From RGIG4140 sp045655105 (lineage in GTDB: Bacteria > Pseudomonadota > Alphaproteobacteria > CAAHEQ01 > UBA3637), in the NCBI GenBank assembly GCA_045655105.1, contig JAZOOQ010000065.1:1-16385 (forward strand): a DNA stretch of 16,385 bases, in the 5' to 3' direction. This document shows positions 7,739 to 14,172 of the stretch, one piece after another. A program made the position numbers and the translations under genes. Position 1 is the first letter of the stretch. Each line of letters opens with the position of its first letter. The notes under the pieces are model-generated. The model ran no database searches. It was not told the DNA's origin and saw only the letters and a program-made list of their open reading frames with translations.

Positions 7739-8339
7739 CATTTTATTAATTAAAAAAGAAGATGTTATTGAGCAGCGAGAATTGTTGCCTGATGAATCAT
7801 TTGTGGTTGGTGCATCAAATCCATTAGAATGCTTTTTAATTGTTTTTAATAAGAGTGTTAAAATGAATGTTGAGTTGAAAGAAGAGGGCGCATTTTGTTC
7901 AATAAAAACTCTTTATTTAGCAGATGAGAATAATAAAATTAATCTAGATATTACGGTTAAACATTTAGAAGCTGAAACAAAATCTATACAACAGATTAAA
8001 GGGATTGCAACTGATCAATCACAGGTTGTTTTTAATGGAAATGTCTATATAGATAATAAAGCGCAAGGATCAGATGGGATTCAAAATCATCGGGCGTTAT
8101 TGCTTTCTGATGAGGCAATGGTGCAAGCAGTTCCTGCATTAGAAATTTATGCAGATGATGTAAAATGCGCTCATGGATCAGCTACAGGACCTTTAGATCA
8201 AAATGCTCTTTTTTATTTGTTAAGTCGTGGAATTTCTGAAAAAACATCGAAAAGAATTCTTTTAGAATCATTTGTATCAGATATGATTCCAGACTCTTCT
8301 TATTCAATAATAAGTCAATGGATTGAACGTCATGTTTAA
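7725..8339 (+). CDS. sufD: Fe-S assembly protein SufD, short form
   Basis: SufD partners SufB in the scaffold complex and supports iron delivery. The C-terminal half is unmistakable: NHRALLLSDEAMVQAVPALE, then IYADDVKCAHGSATG with Cys148 and His150, which match the conserved CxH site of SufD (E. coli Cys358/His360). The ALFYLLSRGI and LLESFVSDMI helices that contact SufC follow. At 204 residues it is about half the usual length of just over 400; the N-terminal helical domain and part of the beta-helix are missing. sufC coding sequence lies directly upstream, so there is no room for a lost 5' part nearby. ATG 7725 lies 5 bp after AAAAGGG; ATG 7722 is an alternative. The frame is open further upstream only as an overlap with sufC. 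It overlaps sufS by 8 bp. Confidence 0.9.
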   Translation: MNTNNILLIKKEDVIEQRELLPDESFVVGASNPLECFLIVFNKSVKMNVELKEEGAFCSIKTLYLADENNKINLDITVKHLEAETKSIQQIKGIATDQSQVVFNGNVYIDNKAQGSDGIQNHRALLLSDEAMVQAVPALEIYADDVKCAHGSATGPLDQNALFYLLSRGISEKTSKRILLESFVSDMIPDSSYSIISQWIERHV

Positions 8340-9519
8340 AAATCAATTTCCAATTTTTCAAAATGAAAAAATTAATTATTTGGATACGGCAGCTTCAGCT
8401 CAAAAACCTCAGTTAGTTATTGATGAAATGGTTGATTTTTATCAAAATAAGTATGCAAATGTGCATCGTGGGAGTTGCCATTTAGCCTCTATGGCAACAA
8501 GTGCTTATGAAGAAGCAAGAAAAACCGTTGCTCAATTTATCAATGCATCTGAAAAGCAAATTGTTTTTACGAAAGGTGCAACAGAAAGCTTGAATTTAAT
8601 TGCGAATGGATATGCTGATTTATTAACAAAAGATGATGAGATTTTAGTTTCAATCGAAGAACATCATGCAAATTTTGTTCCATGGCAACAAATTGCTTTA
8701 AAAACTGGAGCCAAGTTTACCACTTTTGATATTTTAGATAATGGTGAAATAGATATGGATGATTTTGAAAAAAAATTATCTCATAAAACAAAACTTGTTG
8801 CCATTAGTCAACTTTCAAATGTTTTGGGCATTGTGAATCCCATTCAAGAAATTTGCCAAAAGGCGCATAAAGTTGGTGCAAGAGTTGTTGTTGATGCAGC
8901 TCAAAGTATTGCTCATATGGGTGTTGATGTTAAAAAATTAGATTGCGATTTTCTTGTTTTTTCTGGGCATAAGCTTTATGGCCCAACAGGTATCGGAGTT
9001 TTATATGGAAAAGAAGATGCTTTAAATATTCTTTCTCCATATCAATATGGAGGCGATATGGTTCAAAGCGTTTTTGTTGAAAAAACAGTTTTTAAAGATG
9101 CTCCTCATAAATTTGAAGCTGGAACCCCTCCATTTGTTGAGGCTATTGGGCTTAAAAAAGCAATTGAATTTATGAATGATATTTCGGTGGGTGAAATTGA
9201 AAAACATGAAAGAAATTTAACAACTTATTTACTTGGTGAACTTGAAAAGATCAGCGAAGTTGAAATTTTAGCGACAAATCCCAATAAAACGGGAATTGTA
9301 TCTTTCACCCTTAAAGAAATTCATCCGACAGATATTGCGTTTATTTTGTCTCAACAAAATATTTGTGTTCGCGTTGGGCATCAGTGTGCTATGCCTCTTC
9401 ATCAGCGTTTGGGCAAAGAAATTTCTTTAAGAGTTTCTTTTGGTATTTATAATGACCAAGAAGATGTTGATGATTTTATAATGGCTCTTAAAAAAAGTAT
9501 TTTATTTTTTAAAAGGTAG
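8332..9519 (+). CDS. sufS: Cysteine desulfurase SufS
   Basis: A pyridoxal-phosphate enzyme that removes sulfur from cysteine as an enzyme-bound persulfide for cluster assembly, leaving alanine. The 395-residue protein fits the group II (SufS/CsdA) type. It shows YLDTAASAQKP near the N-terminus, His111 stacking on the cofactor in EEHHANFVPW, and Asp188 in VVVDAAQS. The Schiff-base Lys214 is in FSGHKLYGPTG and the persulfide Cys352 in RVGHQCAMPL. The ATG at 8332 gives the family N-terminus; an upstream in-frame TTG (8323) is less likely. Little Shine-Dalgarno sequence is visible and the start lies within the sufD end, which suggests reinitiation after sufD. SufS usually needs SufE or SufU to pass sulfur on; neither gene is in this window. 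Confidence 0.96.
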   Translation: MFKNQFPIFQNEKINYLDTAASAQKPQLVIDEMVDFYQNKYANVHRGSCHLASMATSAYEEARKTVAQFINASEKQIVFTKGATESLNLIANGYADLLTKDDEILVSIEEHHANFVPWQQIALKTGAKFTTFDILDNGEIDMDDFEKKLSHKTKLVAISQLSNVLGIVNPIQEICQKAHKVGARVVVDAAQSIAHMGVDVKKLDCDFLVFSGHKLYGPTGIGVLYGKEDALNILSPYQYGGDMVQSVFVEKTVFKDAPHKFEAGTPPFVEAIGLKKAIEFMNDISVGEIEKHERNLTTYLLGELEKISEVEILATNPNKTGIVSFTLKEIHPTDIAFILSQQNICVRVGHQCAMPLHQRLGKEISLRVSFGIYNDQEDVDDFIMALKKSILFFKR

Positions 9520-9525
9520 TAAAAA

Positions 9526-9966
9526 ATGACGCAAGAAAAACAAGATATTTGGCCAAATTTAGATCAAAAATCAAGTGTGATGGAAGAATTGATGCAACCA
9601 CAAGAAATCCTTCCTTCTGAACCATTTAAAATATCTTTAGGGGAATCTTTGCTTGAAAACACGCCGATTGCGCCAAAAGCTGCAATTATTTCTGCTTTAA
9701 AAGCTGTTCAAGATCCAGAGTTAATGTTTGATATTTATAGCATGGGTCTTATTTATAAAATTGATCAAAAAGAAAATGGGGATGTGTTTATTTTAATGAC
9801 ATTAACATCGCCTATGTGTCCAGTTGCTGGTGATATGCCGATTATGGTTGCAAATGCGGTTTCATCTGTTGTTGGTGTTGGTATTGTAACTGTTGAGTTA
9901 ACATTTGATCCTCCTTGGAGCGTTGATTTAGTTTCAGAAGAAATCAAAATTTTAATGGGATTTTAA
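9526..9966 (+). CDS. sufT: SUF-associated DUF59 (MIP18-family) protein, SufT-like
   Basis: DUF59/MIP18 proteins linked to suf operons assist Fe-S cluster maturation or transfer to targets; their biochemical role is less settled than that of SufBCDS. The 146-residue product has a variable, probably disordered N-terminal 45 residues. The domain that follows carries VQDPELMFDIYSMGLIY (61-77), the conserved Cys98 in SPMCPVAGDMP and the FDPPW motif (127-131), ending SEEIKILMGF. These match the SufT-like subgroup well. It is the last gene of the operon, 6 bp after sufS. No strong terminator follows, only an AT-rich inverted repeat with an 18-nt loop (9988-10021) that overlaps the convergent fucosyltransferase end. 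Confidence 0.88.
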   Translation: MTQEKQDIWPNLDQKSSVMEELMQPQEILPSEPFKISLGESLLENTPIAPKAAIISALKAVQDPELMFDIYSMGLIYKIDQKENGDVFILMTLTSPMCPVAGDMPIMVANAVSSVVGVGIVTVELTFDPPWSVDLVSEEIKILMGF

Positions 9967-10004
9967 ATATATTTTTATTTAAACGAAAAGAAATCAAATT
10001 TTAT

Positions 10005-11003
10005 TTATTTTAAGATTTCTTCTAGAATTTTTTTACCCACATTTTTATAATGATTTGGATGGCGTTCTGGATTATTCATAAATTCATTAATGCAATGAAG
10101 GTAAGAATGATATGTATGATTATCCATTGTTGATAAAAATTGATAAAGTTTTCCAAAATCGTTAAATTGATGATAATCAATAAAGCATTCTTTTGGCACA
10201 TAATCCGTGATATTTGGGGCGCCAGAATAAACAGGAACGCTGCCTGCGGCCATGGCATCATATATTTTTTCAGTTACATAATGATCAAAACGCTCATTTT
10301 CAAAGGCGAGATTGAACTTTGAATATTTAATTGTTTCAATTTTATCTTGCGCAGGGCCTTTATATTGAGTATCAAAAAAAGGTTTAGCTTTTTTTGAAAG
10401 AGAATTTTTAAGTGGTTCCCAGTCTTTTCCATAAAATAAAATATCCTGAGGGTGATTTTCCAAAAACCAACGAATAATTTTATTTCTTAAATCATACTGA
10501 TAGCCTGTGCTATAGGTGTTCATAAGAGAGACAAGGCTTGTTTTTTGTTGGGTAAAGATGTTTCTTTTAATTTTACTATACTCGTAGGGAATTGGCGTAT
10601 AAATAATTTGTTTATTATCACAAGCTGGTTTATAATATGTGAAAATCTTTTTAAAATGTTTTTTATATTCTTCTGTTGGAGGAATAATAATCGAAATGGG
10701 GCTTTCCAATTGCCATAAAAAACTTTTCTCTTTTGCCTTTAAAGGGGGAAGATCAAAATGGCTCCATAGAATAAGGTATATACTTTTATCTAAAAAGCTA
10801 AATATTGGAGGTATGTTGAATGAAGGGACATTAGTTGTTGTTCTATAACCACTATTTTTAAGCTCCTTGACAATAAAGTTTAGAGCTGGATAATTTTGAA
10901 CTGCTTTTGGATTCCAAGCTTTGAAATAAGCTGTTTTTAAAGGATTAATTTGGTAAATTAAAAGAAGAAATAAAATAATAACTAAAATTTTTAATTTTAA
11001 CAT
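10005..11003 (-). CDS. GT10-family fucosyltransferase with N-terminal membrane anchor
   Basis: GT10 enzymes transfer fucose from GDP-fucose, usually in alpha-1,3 or alpha-1,4 linkage to GlcNAc or glucose in glycans. The family core is clear at 230-274: YSKFNLAFENER, then DHYVTEKIYDAMAAGSVPVY, then SGAPNITDYVPKECFIDY, matching the nucleotide-sugar binding motif of fucosyltransferases. A hydrophobic stretch (residues 4-17) follows a short basic N-terminus and could be a signal anchor; bacterial members such as those of Helicobacter instead attach through their C-terminal region. The ATG at 11003 has AGGGGA 4-5 bp upstream and gives 332 residues; a further-upstream ATG (11063) lacks such a site. 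The gene stands alone, with no GDP-fucose or O-antigen genes nearby, so the acceptor is unknown. Horizontal acquisition is plausible but unproven. Confidence 0.88.
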   Translation of the reverse strand: MLKLKILVIILFLLLIYQINPLKTAYFKAWNPKAVQNYPALNFIVKELKNSGYRTTTNVPSFNIPPIFSFLDKSIYLILWSHFDLPPLKAKEKSFLWQLESPISIIIPPTEEYKKHFKKIFTYYKPACDNKQIIYTPIPYEYSKIKRNIFTQQKTSLVSLMNTYSTGYQYDLRNKIIRWFLENHPQDILFYGKDWEPLKNSLSKKAKPFFDTQYKGPAQDKIETIKYSKFNLAFENERFDHYVTEKIYDAMAAGSVPVYSGAPNITDYVPKECFIDYHQFNDFGKLYQFLSTMDNHTYHSYLHCINEFMNNPERHPNHYKNVGKKILEEILK

Positions 11004-11028
11004 ATAGTCCCCTAAAAATATGTTTAAT

Positions 11029-11057
11029 AGTATAGTTGTAGATGGAAAAAATATAAA
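11029..11057 (-). promoter_or_regulatory. Candidate promoter of the fucosyltransferase gene
   Basis: On the minus strand TTTATA (11057-11052) and TATACT (11034-11029) are 17 bp apart. The predicted start is near 11022, giving a leader of about 20 nt that includes the AGGGGA ribosome site. The -10 box is good, the -35 box mediocre. Confidence 0.35.
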
Positions 11058-11098
11058 AAGCAATAAAAAAATATGATTTCTTTTTTATAGCTGTAGGG

Positions 11099-11266
11099 TT
11101 AGGCCTTCTTGGGAATGAATTTTATTGTCTTTATTTCAGATTGTCTCTTTCCCATTCGGTTTGTGACATTAACATTTGGCGATAACTCTTTTTTGATGAG
11201 GGTTGTAGTTATATCGATTTTGAATTTTAACGGCTTTCTTTCACTATTATCATCCATAGAACGCAT
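11099..11266 (-). CDS. Possible 55-residue lysine-rich small protein (unrecognised)
   Basis: Between the tRNA terminator and the fucosyltransferase promoter, the minus strand has an uninterrupted 55-codon frame. It starts ATG at 11266 (a second ATG lies 9 bp on) and stops TAA at 11101-11099. The product begins MRSMDDNSERKPLKFKID and ends IKTIKFIPKKA; it is hydrophilic and rich in Lys and Asn, with no membrane segment or motif I know. The stretch looks less AT-rich than the flanking spacers and its lack of stops is suggestive. Against it, the start codon abuts the T tract of the tRNA terminator, and the only ribosome-site candidate is GGGG about 11 bp upstream. It may be a small gene, a gene remnant or chance. 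Confidence 0.25.
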   Translation of the reverse strand: MRSMDDNSERKPLKFKIDITTTLIKKELSPNVNVTNRMGKRQSEIKTIKFIPKKA

Positions 11267-11297
11267 AAAAAAAAAGACCCCAAAAGGGATCTTTTTT
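11266..11297 (-). terminator. Terminator of the tRNA-Cys/tRNA-Asn operon
   Basis: Read on the minus strand, AAAAAGATCCC and GGGGTCTTTTT form a stem with one mismatch and a four-base TTTT loop. A run of Ts extends to 11267. It begins a few bases after the tRNA-Asn CCA end. Confidence 0.8.
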
Positions 11298-11299
11298 AA

Positions 11300-11374
11300 T
11301 GGCTCCAGCGGTAGGGCTCGAACCTACGACCGATCGGTTAACAGCCGATTGCTCTACCACTGAGCTACGCTGGA
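11300..11374 (-). tRNA. tRNA-Asn (GTT anticodon)
   Basis: The minus strand folds as a complete cloverleaf. The acceptor stem is TCCAGCG with CGCTGGA, and the D arm is GCTCAGTGGTAGAGC. The anticodon stem is ATCGG/CCGAT around the loop CTGTTAA with anticodon GTT. The T arm is GTAGG-TTCGAAC-CCTAC type. The discriminator is G and CCA is encoded (11302-11300). It is the second gene of a two-tRNA transcript, 12 bp after tRNA-Cys. Confidence 0.97.
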
Positions 11375-11386
11375 ACAAATCTTTTT

Positions 11387-11461
11387 TGGAGGCCGGTACC
11401 GGAATTGAACCAGTATAAAAGGATTTGCAATCCTCTGCATAAGCCATTCTGCCAACCGGCC
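11387..11461 (-). tRNA. tRNA-Cys (GCA anticodon)
   Basis: The acceptor stem GGCCGGT pairs with ACCGGCC, the discriminator is T and CCA is encoded (11389-11387). The anticodon stem AGGAT/ATCCT encloses loop TTGCAAA with anticodon GCA. The T arm has ACTGG/CCGGT with loop TTCAATT and one T-G pair. It is the first gene of the tRNA pair, about 10 bp downstream of the predicted transcription start. Confidence 0.97.
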
Positions 11462-11477
11462 ATCAAAGAATAAATAC

Positions 11478-11506
11478 TATTTAACAAAACTTTTTTTTAT
11501 TGTCAA
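11478..11506 (-). promoter_or_regulatory. Promoter of the tRNA operon
   Basis: On the minus strand a perfect TTGACA (11506-11501) lies 17 bp from TAAATA (11483-11478). The predicted start is near 11471, just upstream of the tRNA-Cys 5' end, which is the expected arrangement for a strong stable-RNA promoter. Confidence 0.75.
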
Positions 11507-11523
11507 GAAAAAAAATAAAATAC

Positions 11524-11552
11524 TTGAAAATTTTTTTATAATGCTTTATCGT
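11524..11552 (+). promoter_or_regulatory. Candidate tolC promoter
   Basis: TTGAAA (11524-11529) and TATCGT (11547-11552) are separated by 17 bp, placing the start near 11559, about 29 nt before the tolC ATG. A consensus TATAAT (11537-11542) also lies here but lacks a well-placed -35 box. Confidence 0.4.
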
Positions 11553-11587
11553 ATCAGTATATTAATTTATAAATGAGGTGAATGAAG

Positions 11588-12949
11588 ATGAGAAAAATAA
11601 CGGGATTAGTGCTTGTTTTATCAACAATTTCAACAACGGCCTTTTCAGCCACTTTAAATGATGTTTTATCTTACACATATGAAAATAGTTCAACGATTAA
11701 TGCCGAGAGAGCAGGGCTTAAAGCAACAGATGAAAATGTTGCAAAAGCAAAAGCAGGATATCGCCCATCAATTGTTGGCGAAGGAAGTTTGGGAAGAAGC
11801 TATATTAAAAATGAATATGATGCTTCTTCTGCTGCAACGATGCAAGAAAAATATCAAGATCCAACAAGTTTGTCTGTTTCTTTTATTCAACCAATTTTTT
11901 CAGGTCTTTCAACCGTTAATGCAGTGAAATCTGCGAAAGAACAAGTAAAATCAGCAAGAGAAGGGCTTGTGAACACAGAGCAAGTTGTTTTATTAGATGC
12001 GGTCAGTGTTTATATGGATGTGTTGCGTGACAGAGCGGTTCTTCAACTTCAAATTAATAATGAAAAAGTTTTAAAAGAACATTTGGCATCTTATAAAAAA
12101 CGTTTTGAAGCTGGAGAGTTAACAAGAACAGATGTGGCTCAATCGGAAGCCCGTTTAGCTGGAGCAACGGCATCTAGAATTGCTGCTGAAGGAAATTTGA
12201 AAGTTTCAAATGCTAATTATTTGGATGTTATTGGTTTAAAACCAGAAGCAACATTAAAAGATGTGGATGCTGAAAAAATTGATTTGCCTAAAGCTTTATC
12301 AGAAGCTTTAAATTTGGCAAAAGAAAACAATCCCCAAATTAAGGCTATAGATTATGCTCAAAAATCAGCTGAAAAAAATGTGTTGGCAAAAAAAGGTGTT
12401 TTATCACCTGTTGTTGATGTGAGAGCAGGGGCTTCAAAAAATAAAGAAAGTAATTTAACAAGAAGAAATGATGCTTGGCAAGTAACAGCCAATGTTAAAG
12501 TGCCTCTTTATCAATCTGGTGCTGAATATGCTGATATTAGAGCTGCTCGTCATACAGAAAATCAATATCGTATTTTAACCAGAAAAATCAGATCTGATGT
12601 GGAAGCACAAACGATTAAAGCTTGGGAAAATTATACGTCAACAAAAGCTCAAATTAAATCCATTAAATCTCAAATTAAAGCATCAAAAATTGCTTTAGAT
12701 GGGGTTATCAGAGAAGCAAAAGTTGGTTCAAGAACGGTTTTAGATGTTTTAGATGCAGAACAAGAGCATTTAGATAATCAAGTTAGCTTGGTTAAAACGC
12801 ATCGTGATGAAGTTGTTGCTGCTTATACGCTTTTAACAGCTCTTGGTAAAATGAATCCTTCTGATTTAAAATTATCTGCTTTGACATATGATCCAACAGT
12901 TTATTATAAAAAAGTGGAAAACAAATGGATTGGTTATGATATAGACTAA
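11588..12949 (+). CDS. tolC: TolC-family outer membrane efflux/secretion channel
   Basis: TolC proteins form trimeric barrel-plus-tunnel channels in the outer membrane, used by type I secretion systems and multidrug pumps. Residues 1-21 form a signal peptide (MRKITGLVLVL core, cleavage near AFSA). The mature part has two outer-membrane-efflux repeats, starting LNDVLSYTYENSSTINAERA and again at ALNLAKENNPQIKA. Family hallmarks include YRPSIVGEGSLG, the helical RRFEAGELTRTDVAQ-like segment (KKRFEAGELTRTDVAQSEAR) and, near the C-terminus, REAKVGSRTVLDVLDAEQ. The 453-residue length is typical. GAGGTG (11575-11580) is 7 bp before the ATG at 11588 but only 1 bp before the in-frame ATG at 11582, so I prefer 11588. 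No pump genes are nearby; the gene is followed by popZ. Confidence 0.94.
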   Translation: MRKITGLVLVLSTISTTAFSATLNDVLSYTYENSSTINAERAGLKATDENVAKAKAGYRPSIVGEGSLGRSYIKNEYDASSAATMQEKYQDPTSLSVSFIQPIFSGLSTVNAVKSAKEQVKSAREGLVNTEQVVLLDAVSVYMDVLRDRAVLQLQINNEKVLKEHLASYKKRFEAGELTRTDVAQSEARLAGATASRIAAEGNLKVSNANYLDVIGLKPEATLKDVDAEKIDLPKALSEALNLAKENNPQIKAIDYAQKSAEKNVLAKKGVLSPVVDVRAGASKNKESNLTRRNDAWQVTANVKVPLYQSGAEYADIRAARHTENQYRILTRKIRSDVEAQTIKAWENYTSTKAQIKSIKSQIKASKIALDGVIREAKVGSRTVLDVLDAEQEHLDNQVSLVKTHRDEVVAAYTLLTALGKMNPSDLKLSALTYDPTVYYKKVENKWIGYDID

Positions 12950-12960
12950 AAGGAGGTTTG

Positions 12961-13359
12961 ATGCAGGAAGAGGAGATGTCTGTTAGCGAAATTCTTTCAT
13001 CAATTAGAGATGTGTTATCTAAAGAGATGCAAGGAGAAATCGTTGAATTAGCAAGCGATCAAATTCAAGTTGAGCAAGATTTAAGGCCAAGGGATAAGAT
13101 TGAGCCTATTCGGCCACCTGTTTTTCATACACCTGAGATTGTTTTAGAATTAACGCCTCAAATGCGTGTTCAAAAAGATTCTTTTCTTCCTTCAGACCCA
13201 CTTTTAAATATGAAATCTCAAGGATCAACAGTGCCTGCTTCGCAAAATATAGAAGCCAATTTGCAGCCAATGATGCAAGATTGGTTGGATAAGAATATGC
13301 CCGCAATTGTTGAAAAAGTTGTTTCAAGGGAAGTGAAACGTCTTTTTTCAGGTAAATAA
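12961..13359 (+). CDS. popZ: PopZ/DUF2497 polar organising protein, small form
   Basis: PopZ self-assembles at alphaproteobacterial cell poles and anchors chromosome origins and signalling proteins. The 132-residue product shows the family layout. There is a short N-terminal helix, MSVSEILSSIRDVLSKE (6-22), that binds partners. A linker rich in Pro and charged residues follows (about 23-95, with RPRDKIEPIRPPVFHTP). The conserved C-terminal oligomerisation helices are LQPMMQDWLDKNMPAIVEKV and SREVKRLFS (101-130). It is shorter than Caulobacter PopZ (177 residues), mainly in the linker. AGGAGG (12951-12956) precedes the ATG by 4 bp; the in-frame TTG at 12958 is rejected. It lies 11 bp after tolC and is probably cotranscribed. 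In many relatives valS follows, but here the next gene is comF on the other strand. Confidence 0.88.
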   Translation: MQEEEMSVSEILSSIRDVLSKEMQGEIVELASDQIQVEQDLRPRDKIEPIRPPVFHTPEIVLELTPQMRVQKDSFLPSDPLLNMKSQGSTVPASQNIEANLQPMMQDWLDKNMPAIVEKVVSREVKRLFSGK

Positions 13360-13370
13360 GATTTTTTTTA

Positions 13371-14132
13371 TTAAAGAGGTTGGTCTTCTTTCGAAGTTTG
13401 GGCAAGTGTTAAAACAAAAACAGCTTGTGCACCTGCTTTTTTAAGTTCTTTTGCGCAAGCATTCATAGTTGCGCCAGTTGTTAAAACATCATCGATTAAT
13501 AATATCTTTTTATTTTTAATTTTTTCTGGATTTTTAATCAGAAAAGCATTTTTAACATTTTTGTGGCGTTCCTTATTTGTTTTCTTTTCTTGTTTAGGGG
13601 TATGTTTAAACCTAATCAGTATTTCTTCATTATAAGGTATTTTTGTTTTTTTGCTTAAGAATTTGCCTAAAAGACCCGCTTGGTTATATCCTCTAGATAC
13701 TTTTCTTTTCCAATGCATCGGAACAGGCATAATAATATCTGTTTCCAAGAATAAATCTTTTCCAGCTTGCTCTAACAGGGCAACAAATTGATGAACATAT
13801 TCTATTTTTCCGGTGTTTTTAAATTTTAAGATGCAATTTTTTGAAATAGCGTTATATTGAAAAACAGACCGAGCTTTATCATATGTGGGGCGTTTTTTCA
13901 AACAATTTGCGCAGAGAGTCTTTTCATTTGTTGGTAAAAGCGGTAATTTCTTTCCACAACGATAACAAAGTGTTCCTTGCATAAAAGTTATTTTAGAAAA
14001 ACACTCATTGCAAAAAATTTTTTCTTTATCAATGGATTTATCGCAACATATGCAAATATGAGGGAAGGCAAAATCAAAGATATTTTTGCTGCTTTCTATG
14101 ATAAAATAAAGAATTTTTCTTGTAATCTTCAT
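13371..14132 (-). CDS. comF: ComF-family phosphoribosyltransferase-like protein
   Basis: ComF proteins carry zinc-finger-like cysteines and a type I phosphoribosyltransferase fold. They are linked to DNA uptake in competent bacteria, though many carriers are not known to be competent and the reaction is unknown. The 253-residue protein has cysteine pairs CICC (27-30), CNEC (41-44), CYRC (56-59) and CANC (74-77). These are followed by the family block MPVPMHWKRKVSRGYNQAGL and the PRPP-binding motif ILLIDDVLTTGATM (210-223). No other competence genes are in the window. The ribosome site is poor (AGGG two bases from the ATG), and a candidate promoter would start transcription at the ATG itself. 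It is convergent with popZ with only an 11-bp spacer and no clear hairpin. Confidence 0.92.
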   Translation of the reverse strand: MKITRKILYFIIESSKNIFDFAFPHICICCDKSIDKEKIFCNECFSKITFMQGTLCYRCGKKLPLLPTNEKTLCANCLKKRPTYDKARSVFQYNAISKNCILKFKNTGKIEYVHQFVALLEQAGKDLFLETDIIMPVPMHWKRKVSRGYNQAGLLGKFLSKKTKIPYNEEILIRFKHTPKQEKKTNKERHKNVKNAFLIKNPEKIKNKKILLIDDVLTTGATMNACAKELKKAGAQAVFVLTLAQTSKEDQPL

Positions 14133-14137
14133 AACCC

Positions 14138-14167
14138 TATACTATCATTTTTAAAACAGAAAGGCAA
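14138..14167 (-). promoter_or_regulatory. Candidate divergent promoter between comF and the hydrolase gene
   Basis: The 40-bp gap contains TTGCCT (14167-14162), 17 bp, then TAGTAT (14144-14139) on the minus strand for comF. The same bases read TATACT (14138-14143) on the plus strand, a good -10 box for the hydrolase gene with only a weak -35 match (near 14115-14120). The overlapping -10 boxes suggest a symmetric bidirectional promoter. Confidence 0.35.
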
Positions 14168-14172
14168 GATAT

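Noticed and set aside
9967..10021. Inverted repeat AAGAAATC/GATTTCTT (9988-10021) as a terminator for suf and the fucosyltransferase gene
   Set aside because: The stem has little GC, the loop is 18 nt and it runs into coding sequence, so it is too weak to call.
11109..11363. Plus-strand 84-codon frame ending in GSSGRARTYDRSVNSRLLYH
   Set aside because: Its C-terminal part is the tRNA-Asn gene read on the wrong strand, a well-known false translation; no ribosome site or protein family supports it.
11250..11447. Minus-strand 65-codon frame through both tRNA genes
   Set aside because: The peptide (SIPVPASKK, SSVVEQSAVNRSVVGSSPTAG) is the standard artefact of translating tRNA-Cys and tRNA-Asn.
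13357..13375. T-rich run after popZ as a terminator
   Set aside because: Only an AATAA/TTATT pairing is available, with no GC-rich stem.
13106..13405. Minus-strand 99-codon frame across popZ
   Set aside because: It is the antisense shadow of the clearly recognisable popZ and also overlaps the comF end in another frame.
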